64,000 nt of DNA from Macrotrachela quadricornifera (taxonomy: Eukaryota; Rotifera; Eurotatoria; Philodinida; Philodinidae): the NCBI GenBank assembly GCA_022393335.1, contig JAJEKB010021308.1, positions 2,015,987 through 2,079,986 of the forward strand. Direction: 5' to 3'. The position numbers and the translations under genes were made by a program. The notes below the pieces were generated by a model that made no database searches, was not told the DNA's origin, and saw nothing but the letters and a program-made list of their open reading frames with translations. Positions 48,364-58,401 of the stretch are shown piece after piece. The stretch's first letter is position 1, and each line of letters begins with the position of its first letter.

Positions 48364-48677
48364 TTCATGAATTAGATTTTAAAATAACAAGTAACGCTCG
48401 TCCAAAGACTCGCTCAGCTCTTTCTCGTAGAAATCGTGTTTCTAAACTACCGTCATGCTATTCATTTATAAAATTAAAAAAACCGAAGTCAGATTCAAGT
48501 TCCTCGACCCTGATTACCCTGCAGTCAACCATTATAAAAAAAAATTTTTTCCCAAAAAAAATTATCCTTTGTGAAAAAAATGAATCCGAAAAAAAAATTT
48601 TGAAAAACTAACATCAGATTCGAGTTCTTCGACCTCGATTACCCCTTCGGTTAAGTTTTATAGAAAATATTAATAAA

Positions 48678-48769
48678 ATGTTTTTTTGACCTTGTGCGGA
48701 CATACACGCAATCAATCAATCAATCAGACAATTTATGTTCGTAAGACTCTTCTCTACGAGAAAGAGAAT
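48678..48769 (+). repeat. Dispersed repeat family A, copy 2
   Basis: Same block as 51-137. The preceding 48459-48660, with 'cagattcgagttcttcgacc' in two tandem versions, belongs to the same repeat and recurs near 57420. Confidence 0.75.
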
Positions 48770-48975
48770 AATCAGCAATGATGTTCATCACACACCACGA
48801 TGAAATCATCATTTCGTGAAAAAATACCTATTTTCGATGAAACATACCAAACCTCACCAATTCCTAACATCAATTGATCAATGCTGATACCACATGATCA
48901 CCGAATAGACTTCAGATTCGAAGTCCCCGCATGGAAAAACCTCTAAAAATATCTTTTTCGAAAAATTGGTTTTCG

Positions 48976-49064
48976 ATGTTTTTTTGACCCTGCGGACAGA
49001 CAAACAAGCAAGCAAGCAAACAAACAATTTATGTTTACTGGACTCTTCTCTACGAGAAAGAGAA
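48976..49064 (+). repeat. Dispersed repeat family A, copy 3
   Basis: Starts 'tgtttttttgaccctgcgga', contains (caagcaag)n, and ends at 'ctctacgagaaagagaattt', just 12 bp from the stop codon of the MACPF gene on the other strand. Confidence 0.75.
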
Positions 49065-49076
49065 TTTTTAGTTTAT

Positions 49077-50822
49077 TTAATAATATATGAATGTAATTGT
49101 TAGAGAAAAGATTAATACACTAATCACATAATGAAATTTTATAGATAGAAAATTTCCACTATTATCACATTCATTTATATTACTGATGATTGTTGATTGA
49201 AGCATTGTTGTATCAGAAGGATATATAATATCATAAGAATAATCATCCGTAATTACATTCATACAATAACTAATTGCACATGATTGATAATCAGCTAATG
49301 GATATTCTTGAAAACCTTCTGGACATGCATTACCATTTGTTAATGGATTATAATAATCACAACTTGAAAATGTTCCTCCAAATTTATATATAGATGTTAC
49401 AGGTGATGTATTATCTCTTGATAAACAAAATGTAATATCAATATGATTTATTTTAACAGATATTATTTCATATCCTTGTGGACAACTATGATCTTTTGTT
49501 GTTGGATTTTTATATATATTTGTATATATTCCTCCAAAATATGCATGTTGTGTTTGATGTGCAGCAAAATCTGTATCACTATAACAAAAGTAGATATTAC
49601 GTTCAGGATCGACATTTTGAAGAATAGGATGTTGACTATAATTATTAATACATTTATGATCTCCTCCTAAAATATTTTTTGTTTTTAAACATTTTCCACT
49701 AAAAATTCCACCAAAATAATATTTATCTGTAACATTCTTGCAAGCATTATTATCATTTGCATTTGCATATGGATTAAAATTTTCACTATTAAGATCTTGA
49801 CAACCACGATGTGCATTTATTTCATAAAATGTAAGAGTTGCATTTTTAATTATATCATAAAGTTTGGTACCATAATTTGTTAAAAATTGATCATTAAATG
49901 ATGGTTGGAGATATTGTTTTTCAAATAATTCAAATAATGGAGAAATTTGTCTTTTAACAGCAGCATAATTATTATCTATTGTTTGAACCCATTCATCTAA
50001 AACATTTTTTGAACTATCACCACCTTGTACAGTTCTTGCAAATGTACTTTTATCTCTACTATGAAAATCATTTAAATACGTGCTTTTATTAAATTCAAAT
50101 TGTTCTTTCCCATGTGCTAAAAGATCAAATTTAAATTCTGCTGCTTGTTTTATATTTAAATCTGTATCTGTTGTTTTATTTAAACTGGATAATTGAAGAC
50201 TTGATTCACTTCCATAAATTCCACCAATTGTAATACCTTTAACAAAATGTGTTCCAAATGCTTCTAAAAGTTTATAAGCTTGTCGTCGTAATTCTTGATT
50301 ATTATTTTGTTGAATAAGATTTGCAAGATTTTCAATAGATTTTTTAAAAGAATCTGTAAATTTACATATATTTGGAGGGATTTTTATTGTAAAATGAGAA
50401 ACTTGTCGAAAAGTTTTTACAATTATCATTTCTTCAGTAATAATTTGTCTTTTTAATGTTTTATAAGAACTAGAAAATGATCCAGATATTGTAAAAAGTT
50501 CACCAAAACTTCCACCCAATTCTACATCCAAAGAAAAAGAAAGAAGTTGACTAATATCATTAATACTTTTTATAATTTGAGAAGTAATTTCTCCATGATC
50601 CATTGAAGATCGTGTAAAGTCAAAACAACCTGGTAGCATATAAGTAATACCATTTATAGTTGTAAAACTATTTGTTAGATTTGTTCTTTCAAATATTCGA
50701 TTCTGTTCGGTTTCATCAAGATTATTCCATCCATTACCTGGTAAAACGTCCAAATTGGCGGATAATACAGTGTAAGGAATAATAGCAAACCATATAAAAT
50801 ATAGTGAAATCATAGTCCACAC
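49077..50822 (-). CDS. Perforin-2-like MACPF protein, membrane-anchored
   Basis: A single exon of 581 residues. The signal peptide is residues 1-21. The MACPF domain spans about 50-350, with the signature YKLLEAFGTHFVKGITIGG at 184-202. The C-terminal half has three Cys-rich repeats beginning YYFGGIFSGKC, AYFGGIYTNI and YKFGGTFSSC, like the P2 region that follows MACPF in MPEG1/perforin-2. A last hydrophobic helix (about 560-580) follows, with almost no tail. MPEG1 proteins form pores in membranes of engulfed microbes inside endosomes; a similar innate defence role is inferred. There is no interruption. Its 3' end abuts repeat family A. Confidence 0.9.
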   Translation of the reverse strand: MWTMISLYFIWFAIIPYTVLSANLDVLPGNGWNNLDETEQNRIFERTNLTNSFTTINGITYMLPGCFDFTRSSMDHGEITSQIIKSINDISQLLSFSLDVELGGSFGELFTISGSFSSSYKTLKRQIITEEMIIVKTFRQVSHFTIKIPPNICKFTDSFKKSIENLANLIQQNNNQELRRQAYKLLEAFGTHFVKGITIGGIYGSESSLQLSSLNKTTDTDLNIKQAAEFKFDLLAHGKEQFEFNKSTYLNDFHSRDKSTFARTVQGGDSSKNVLDEWVQTIDNNYAAVKRQISPLFELFEKQYLQPSFNDQFLTNYGTKLYDIIKNATLTFYEINAHRGCQDLNSENFNPYANANDNNACKNVTDKYYFGGIFSGKCLKTKNILGGDHKCINNYSQHPILQNVDPERNIYFCYSDTDFAAHQTQHAYFGGIYTNIYKNPTTKDHSCPQGYEIISVKINHIDITFCLSRDNTSPVTSIYKFGGTFSSCDYYNPLTNGNACPEGFQEYPLADYQSCAISYCMNVITDDYSYDIIYPSDTTMLQSTIISNINECDNSGNFLSIKFHYVISVLIFSLTITFIYY

Positions 50823-53800
50823 AATTTATCTAAAATTCATACAATTTTAAATACAATATCAAAAAGTTTTTCAGAAGTCTTTGTCCCTTGAAACTAATAC
50901 CCTTCGCCCTTAGAAGATAGAAAGACTTTACTAGTTTATAAAAGAAGAAGGCAGACTTATGTGTAATCTCTTAAAAATGTCACCCACTGTCCTACTATTA
51001 AGCGGTCCTTTTATTGTATGAAACTAGCCTTTGCCTAGACTTTTATACTATCAAGCGCCATTTTCATTTTATCATGCTTACTGTTCTCTTTTCCGATATC
51101 TTATCATTTCTTTATTGTTAAACGACTCTTCTATTTAGACGGACTTTTGAGTCATCAAACGTTATTTTTCCCTTTACATAGATAACCTTTATTTTTTGTC
51201 AAGGGATTTTTTCTATTTTCTATCGATGTTTTGGTTATATTAGTGCCGTAGCCAGAAATCTTTAATTATTGGGAGATTTTCCAGCCAAACTGTTTCTGGA
51301 CTAGGTCAGTTATGAGTAATTGGAAAGTGAGCTGTGCAAAATTCTCTTAAAATCTCTTATCTTTTTTGCAACCGATGTTTATTGAAGAAAAAAGTCAACA
51401 ACCTTCAGTTAACAGATGAGCATATTCGATGTTTTTCTACTATTTGAAAAAGGTATTTTTCACTTTTAAATTGTCTTATTATCTTTTGTGTGAAAATTAC
51501 CATGGTATTGAGAGTAAGTATAAATGAGAGATATCACGACTGGTTTTGGCCTTTCTCAAGTGTCTATCTTGAGGGTGAATTTTTGAAAAGCATATCATAA
51601 TCGAGATTTCGCCCTTACTTAAAATATTCATCAGACAGTTTGTAGTTGTAGTCCTAGATTCTATTCTAATGATCTTGAATGTTCATAAAGAAGATGAAGG
51701 TGAATCTAGTAAGTAGTATCGCGTTTTCATGTCGGCTTAAGCAATCATTAGATGGTTTTATAGATACGTGCTCTGTTTGGATGATTCAAAGATCATAAAC
51801 AATACTTCAATGGCTATACATAACAATCTAAACATTTACTCTGAATAGTTTATGTAACTCGTATATGAAGGAAGCCATCATAGTTCTCGACATTCCCCTA
51901 CTTAATGATTAATGATACGTAGCTTTAGAGATACGGTAAATGAATTGAGGGCATATTAGCTATCGAAATGTATTGTGGTCGGTTGATTTTGGATATTTGC
52001 TGTATAGTGTCTAAGTAATGTGAAAGTTTTATTTGAATGTATGTAAGTTTCAATAGGAACAGTATAATTTACATGAAAAAGACGATGATTGCTGATATTG
52101 AGTTTAGTCAAAGTCATGGTCGTTTAATCGTCGTTGGATTGTGATGAATGACTGAGAGTGACGGTGAATTTTAAAAGAAAACTACCACAGTTCATTTCAA
52201 ACTTATAAAAGACCTTAACAAGTGGTGTTGAAGTTTTGCATAAGTAATCTAAAATTTCTGAATTCAAAAGATTTTCAAAAACGAAATCTTCTAAATTCAA
52301 AGAATTCGATAGATTAGATGTGGCAGATAGTCTTCAAATATACGGTGAGTGTATAAGAATAGATTTTGATTAACATAATTATCGATTCGTATCTATCGGC
52401 ATAAAGCATTTCGATCTAAAATTAACTGAATAATTAAGAAACCCCTTCAAAATAAGTTTGAATGCAAGTTTAAATTGTGCGGCTCAACCCTGCATATCTA
52501 GTGTTGGTAGTTATAGTATATGTGTCATGTGAAATCGTTGCAATTGATAGAAGGCAAAATGAATATTTAGGAGTTGGTGCAATTGGACGAGTATAGGTTT
52601 TATATTTATTTATTGATGTTGGTGATTAGTTAGATGTGTGGAAGCAAATATTGTAATCTTATTTAATCGGTATGTAAATGTTAAATAAGATGCTGAGCGA
52701 AACATAAATATACATTTAATAATAGATTGAATAATTCGTTACAATCATACTTTGATAGCATTATGTGATAAACTTTCAGTGTATGATAGAGTTTAAGAAA
52801 ATACATTTTGGACTGTACTGTGCACTTGCATAGATGGGGTAAATTGCAAACTCATGCTGAATATGGAAGAGAGACGTGCAAAAATGTGACGGTGTAATCG
52901 AAGATAATATTTATCTTATTTTAGAATGTTCTTCTGTTTTTAAAAATAGAATAATACGCTCTGAAAACATGCAAATTTGCCATTGTATAAATACATTTTT
53001 CTTTAGTTGAAAAAAAGAAGAACAAAAATATATTGAAAAGAGATACAAAAAAATGAACAGGTACGATTCTCTACTATATTCATCTATTCAATATTTTGTT
53101 TTTCATTTTTTATTTCAGATTATTCATATACAAAGTGAACAGAATATCGGTTTTAATTCTACTCTTGAGAATACAATGGCATTTATCAAATCAAATATTT
53201 TTCATTCCGTTTCTAACCACAATATGAATCAATAGTTGTACGAAACAAAATTCATTTACTCTATTGATAACAACAAATGAATTAGTAGCGTTATTCTTTT
53301 GAGTTTAATGAGCACATATTTTATTTCTGTTGATGCAAAGCAAAATATGGAATGATCAAGAAGAAATTTATCAAAGCATGAAATGTATATCAACAAAATT
53401 TAAAATTGTTCAAAACCTCAATTGACAAGATCAAAATATCAATTATCCTAGTTAATAGAAGTATGATCTGACAACATTACGCATTATATAGAATTGAATA
53501 TTGTTCAGCTATTCAATTAGTTTAAAGAAAAGTGAATACATTTTCTGGTTTACAATATACACACTAAAATAAAATGTGTCGCACTTTGCAACACAATGTA
53601 CGACGCATTCTGAAAGCATGGTTCAAATCTACCATATGGCAAATTTTGAATATTTTTCTCAAAAGCATGTGATTGATATATTTTTCGATTTAATTGTTGC
53701 CATGTTGAAAATTCAAGGAGATCAGATAGTAGGATCTGTCCGTTCTTGAAATGATCCGATCTCTATCAGACCACTTAACGGTAATTCTCCCTCGATCATT

Positions 53801-54019
53801 GGTCGAGAATGGCGTATTCACAACCGATAAATAATTGTAAAAAAATAATTAAGATGAAAATATACAAGTTCTGTACGTTCAACTACGTTGTTAATATATA
53901 TATAGCTGTATGTTTGAAACAAGAAGGTGAATGAACAGTCAGCAGACACAACGAAAGAAATATATATACGACACATTTATTTTTAGTGTGTACATGATCG
54001 AAAAGATTTGGAGAAAACA
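50823..54019. other. Long gene-free stretch
   Basis: No coding frame above background on either strand. The 60-codon frame at 53053-53235 has an acceptor-like site inside but no recognisable domain. A degenerate hAT end (tagtgccgtagccagaaatc) is at 51240-51262 and resembles the left end of the hAT at 19923. Confidence 0.5.
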
Positions 54020-54330
54020 TTACGGATGAGTTAAAAGCTAGGAGTTAGAATCAGAAGTTTGTGCTCTTTTCGAATATGGACTTAGAAATTTTGTTCGAGA
54101 ATAGTGAAATAATTTTTAACAAGTCCAAAAAATTAGTTTGGACGGAGTTTGTCGGACGAAGTTTGTTCATTTTGGGCCGCTTGAAAGCATTTCGGACAAG
54201 TCAAAAGCTATAGGTGATGACTAAAATTTCGTGATCTCTTTGAATACGGGCTTAGAAATGTTGTATCTAGTTTTGTCCAAGAGCAGTGAGGACCTTTTTG
54301 AAAGACCTGAAAAATGATTATTCCTTTTTT
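54020..54330 (+). repeat. Diverged tandem duplication, about 175 bp
   Basis: The block around 54028 (aaaagcta, agttagaatcagaagtttgt, ttcgaatatggacttagaaa) is repeated around 54204 (aaaagcta, atgactaaaatttcgtgatc, ttgaatacgggcttagaaat). Two diverged units, no coding frame. Confidence 0.55.
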
Positions 54331-55057
54331 TCAATGATAAAGCAATACGGTTTTGTTCACCCTATAAGTTCCTTTTCGAACATGCTAAAAATTGTTCGAG
54401 TCAATCGTTTTGTAGAGCAAAAACTTCTCTACAAAGTGTAATATTAAACTAAGTTGTAGCTTTTACCCAGTTGTAGTCCCAATCATTTTGTCAAAATCTC
54501 CTCTCCAAGTAAAACAGTTTTGGTCAAAAAAGTCGGTTTTTCAAAAATAAGTATTTAGGAAAAAGAAAAATTGAAATGCTTTGTCGAAAGACAAGAAAGT
54601 CTAAAATAGTACATTTTGTAGATCAGCTGCTAATCTACAAGGTTATATATAAATAAAGGCCCCAAATATTTGTTTCGATTTGTAATAGTGAAAATACAAG
54701 AGTGTGTGGAAAATTTTTCTAGGATTGTCAAAGATTATTTCACTATTCTTGAACAAAAACCGAGACAAAATTTCTGAGTTTTGATCATACATTGTTTTAT
54801 GCAGATTCAATGTGCTATGGAAAATATGGAAGAGCTATCAAGATATTTAACCGTAGTAGTCCCAAGTGAGTCATTTTGATTCACGCTCAAAAATTGCTCG
54901 ATATCAGCTAATATTGTCGATCGTTTTGCACGTTCTTCTATACGTTGCATTCTTCTATTTCCACTACGTCATATGCACTTCCTTATATTGTACGATTCGA
55001 AGATAACTGTTACATTTGACAAAGAACTTCAAACGAAGATAATTACTGTTATATGAA

Positions 55058-55540
55058 TATTACGTAAAATTAAACGAGAAATTCCTAGTGAATTCCAGTC
55101 AAATGAAAATCGCGAATTTAGTTCGCTCATTTTTGCTTTGCAAGATTACTTAGCATTAGTTTCATTTATTCCCAACCAAAGTAAAGCAATTTTATTGTTA
55201 TCTTCGAAACATCATGATAATCTCGTCGACAAGAAAAGCGGAAAACCGAATATTATTATCGAGTACAATAAAACAAAAGAAGTTGGTAAGACTTTCGATG
55301 AAATGTGCTATAAATATACCGTGAAAAGAGGTACAAGACGATGACCACTTTGCATTTTTTACGAAATGATTCATATTGCTGGTATAAACACATCGATTAT
55401 ATGGAAAGAAAAAAAGTCGTAACTAGAACCAGAACAAAAGATGTGAACGTGGTTTATTCGTTGAAGAACTAAGGATAAGTTTAGTCTCATCTTTTCTAGA
55501 TTATCGCTCAAAAACCTTCACAAATTTACACAAAGACATT
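55058..55540 (+). pseudogene. piggyBac transposase C-terminal relic
   Basis: One frame reads LRKIKREIPSEF, then FIPNQSKAILLLSSKHHDNL, KPNIIIEYNKTKEVGKTFDE and YKYTVKRGTRR. These match the piggyBac core (KREIP, VLLLSS.H, KP.II..YN.TKGGVD..D, Y...R.TRRWP). The expected Trp after TRR is a TGA stop at 55342-55344, and the expected GVD is replaced by VGK. The frame continues after the stop (PLCIFYEMIHIAGINTSIIW). Only the C-terminal third of the protein remains. Confidence 0.8.
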
Positions 55541-55579
55541 CAAAACGCATTATAAAGCTGTTTTTGTCTATCCCATGAT

Positions 55580-55902
55580 TAGAGTCCGGCGGGATCGGTT
55601 TTTTTCATCCCGATCCCGACCGCATCTGATTTAACAGAAACCCGTCCCGATCCCGGTCCCGACAAAATATTTTTTCGGGATTTTCAATGGCGTTACCATT
55701 TTCTGTGAATACAAATCATTCAGACTAAAAATCTGATCCAAGTATCTTCTCGGGATTCGTAGTCCCGATCCCGTTTTTAACAGGGATTCCCGCCCCGATC
55801 CCGTAAAATCGGGATTTTTTCGGGATTTGGATCCCGTCGGGAACGGGATCGGGATCGGGTTCGGGAAAAATTTAGGGATCGGGACAGTCCCGCCGGACTC
55901 TA
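55580..55902. mobile_element. hAT-type MITE, 323 bp, perfect 8-bp duplication
   Basis: Terminal repeat TAGAGTCCGGCGGGA at 55580-55594 and its complement ending 55902. The duplication CCCATGAT is perfect at 55572-55579 and 55903-55910. The interior is packed with tcccgatcccg repeats and has no coding capacity. The ends resemble those of the hAT at 5386 (TAGTGTCCTGCGGGAAC). Confidence 0.92.
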
Positions 55903-56152
55903 CCCATGATAGATAAAGAATTACAATAATCAAATGAAAATTCTGCAAAATCCAAGCGAAAACGATGTGCACTCTGCCATTGAAAACTATACCATACCAT
56001 CAAAGTATAAAAAAGGCTTGGGACTACTAGAGTTAACTAACAATGAATGCTCTCACCCACCCTCCAGTTACTATCTCCCTGCTCTTGACACCTTGTATTA
56101 TATTCTCTGTCATTCATTTTGTTTTTTCGATCTTCCACTCTGCCACAAACTG

Positions 56153-56192
56153 TTTTGTTTTTGTCATATGACCCTCTCTTCAGTCTAGGGAA
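56153..56192 (+). repeat. Short diverged copy of repeat family A
   Basis: 'tttttgtcatatgaccctct', then cttcagtctagggaataa. Compare 3860-3889 and 57645-57690. Confidence 0.45.
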
Positions 56193-56299
56193 TAAGAAAA
56201 ATATGTTGATCAATAATTTTAATTTAATCAACAGACTGATATTGAAACGGGAAACTCTCGCTGATAATTTTACAGACATTAATTTCAAGACACAGATTA

Positions 56300-56765
56300 C
56301 AGAGATGTCCATCGCGCCGCTGCCGCGCCGCGGCCGCGACCGCGGTTGGCGGCGCGGCAGCGGCAGATTTTTTTTTTAGATTATCGCGGCGCGGCACATC
56401 GCTCATAATGGCGCCGCGGCAGTGGCGCGGCAGAAGCTTTTTATGTTTTTAGCCACCGCGGCAGCGACGCGGCTCGATTTTTTTGCAGAAATTTTATCTG
56501 TAATTCTAAAAAATATCCAGCCTCAGACCTGAAATTAAACTCCAAAAAGTGGCATTTTTTCTTCATGTAGTGACAGTAGTAGTGCTGTAACTTTTTCTTC
56601 AAATATTGCTGCGACAGCGGCAACGTTTTTATACCACAGCGGCGCGGCTGCGGCGCGGCACCTTTCGATTTTATACCATAGCGGCGCGGCAGCGCCGCGG
56701 CCTCAGCAGCTGTAAAAGACCGCGGCGCGGCAGCGGCAGATTTTCAGCCGCGATGGACATCTCTG
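56300..56765. mobile_element. hAT-type MITE, 466 bp, G+C-rich ends, perfect 8-bp duplication
   Basis: Begins CAGAGATGTCCATCGCG and ends with the complement CGCGATGGACATCTCTG. The duplication ACAGATTA is perfect at 56292-56299 and 56766-56773. Both arms consist of degenerate gccgcggcgcggcag-type repeats in a region otherwise about 30 percent G+C. The predicted frames in it (Ala/Arg-rich) are by-products. Confidence 0.93.
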
Positions 56766-56840
56766 ACAGATTAGGAATTATCATTGTAATCATGACTCAT
56801 GACGAAAGAATGATAGACGTTAAAATGCACTATTCATAAA

Positions 56841-57141
56841 TAACGCTCGTCCCTGCGACTCGTTTAACCCTCGAATAAATACAATACACTCAATATTTAT
56901 CACCTCATTAAATTCTACATTTAGAAGTATCGTTACACAAATACATGCATACAAAAAGCCTATCAATTATTGAAAGGGTTCATCTTTTTACACGAAAGTT
57001 GTCTCCAATAATAATGCATAGTTTTTTGTATGCATATATTTGTTCAGCAAGAGTTCTCAATATCGAATGCGATGGGAAGTGATAGAGAATGCGTAGACTA
57101 TATTCAGTCGAGGGTTAAGCGAGTCGCAGCGACGCGTGTTA
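56841..57141. mobile_element. MITE-like element of about 300 bp
   Basis: The left end at 56841-56874 (taacgctcg, ctgcgactcgtttaaccctc) is inverted at 57109-57141 (gagggttaagcgagtcgcag, cgcgtgtta). The interior is A+T-rich. Single ends of the same type occur at 48391-48425 and 62488-62520, just after the F-box and B-box genes. No clear target duplication. Confidence 0.7.
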
Positions 57142-57264
57142 CCTGTTTTTCAGTGATTTTTTTCAAAAGCGATAAATTTAAAATCTTTTGAAAAACTATT
57201 CACGCCAATTGATACCTCGCCCTTGAAAGCGCTTTGGTCAATTGTATAAACAAAATCATTATTT

Positions 57265-57690
57265 TAGAAAAAAAAACATTTTTTTAGGGTAAAACAAATT
57301 TTCTCGTCAGATAATAAAAAATCAATGATACCATTCGATTCTGCAGCCTCGAAAGCCTGTTGGTCGAACCCTATAAGAAATAAAGTTTTTCGTAAAAAAC
57401 TTATCTTCTCTGAAAAAAAATTAATGCCAGATTCGGATTCCTCGACCTCGACAGTTTTCGATGAAAAATACCAAACCTCATCAATTCCTAACATCGATTG
57501 ATCAATTCAGGTACCATCATAATCAGCAATGCTGTTGATCAACAGCATACTTCAGTGCCAACAAGAAGGCATGTGGAAGACAAATGGCCATTAGTCTTTT
57601 AGACGATGTTCTTTTAACCCTGACACAAACAAACACACACAAACTATTTTTTTTTGTATGACCCTCCTCCTTTCAGTCGAGGAAATATGT
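57265..57690 (+). repeat. Dispersed repeat family A, extended diverged copy
   Basis: Contains 'cagattcggattcctcgacc' near 57430, 'caaacctcatcaattcctaa' at about 57473 (also at 48850), and 'ccctcctcctttcagtcgag' near 57665. The 76-codon minus-strand frame here is not a gene. Confidence 0.6.
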
Positions 57691-58401
57691 ATGCCCTCAA
57701 ATTCGAACGTATAATTTTCTTTTCAACATTAACCTGTTCGATCAGAATCAGTCAAGATAGATCGAATCTCTTGGTATATCCATATGAATAGGTATCCAAT
57801 AGATGATGACTCACAAGTGAATGAAATCATGTTAATGTTTGACAGCTTCAATCATTCTCAACGTTGCCACTATGTTAAGCAATAACAGACGAAGGAAAAA
57901 AGCATATTTTGCGTCGTTGCAAACGATAAAAACGAACGAAAACAAATAATATCACCACCTTTCTGTCCTTTTCTCCACGTTTTTTTTTCATTCTCTCATA
58001 ATTAGATACCCAGACTGCTTTTTTCGCAAACAAGTAAAGGGAATGAAGAATAAGTGTTGTGCAATCATTATGCGGGTGTTATGATAGAGAGAAATCGACT
58101 GTGTTTGCTTGTTTTTTTATTTTTACTAACTCGCTGTTAAAAATCTATACATCCTTAGTTAGTCTTCTGATTTCTAAATCTACAATTTACATTTTATTCA
58201 CATATATTGCAACGGTAGTTAACCATTTGGATGTGTGGTAGTACATAAACTATTATTTTCATTGAATGAATTTCACATAAGAGAGAACTTCGATTATAAA
58301 TTCAGATTGAGATTTGAACATTCTAAATTCTTCCCATAATTATAAACATTGTTGTTTTAATTTTAGATTAATATTCGTATTTCGATTGAGTGATTGAAAT
58401 T
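57691..58401. other. Upstream region of the B-box/FG gene
   Basis: A+T-rich sequence with no coding frame above background. It should contain the promoter and 5'UTR of the gene starting at 58402; no TATA box or other signal can be assigned with confidence. Confidence 0.4.

Noticed and set aside
56119..56839. Several Ala/Arg-rich frames on both strands
   Set aside because: They are by-products of the G+C-rich arms of the MITE at 56300-56765.
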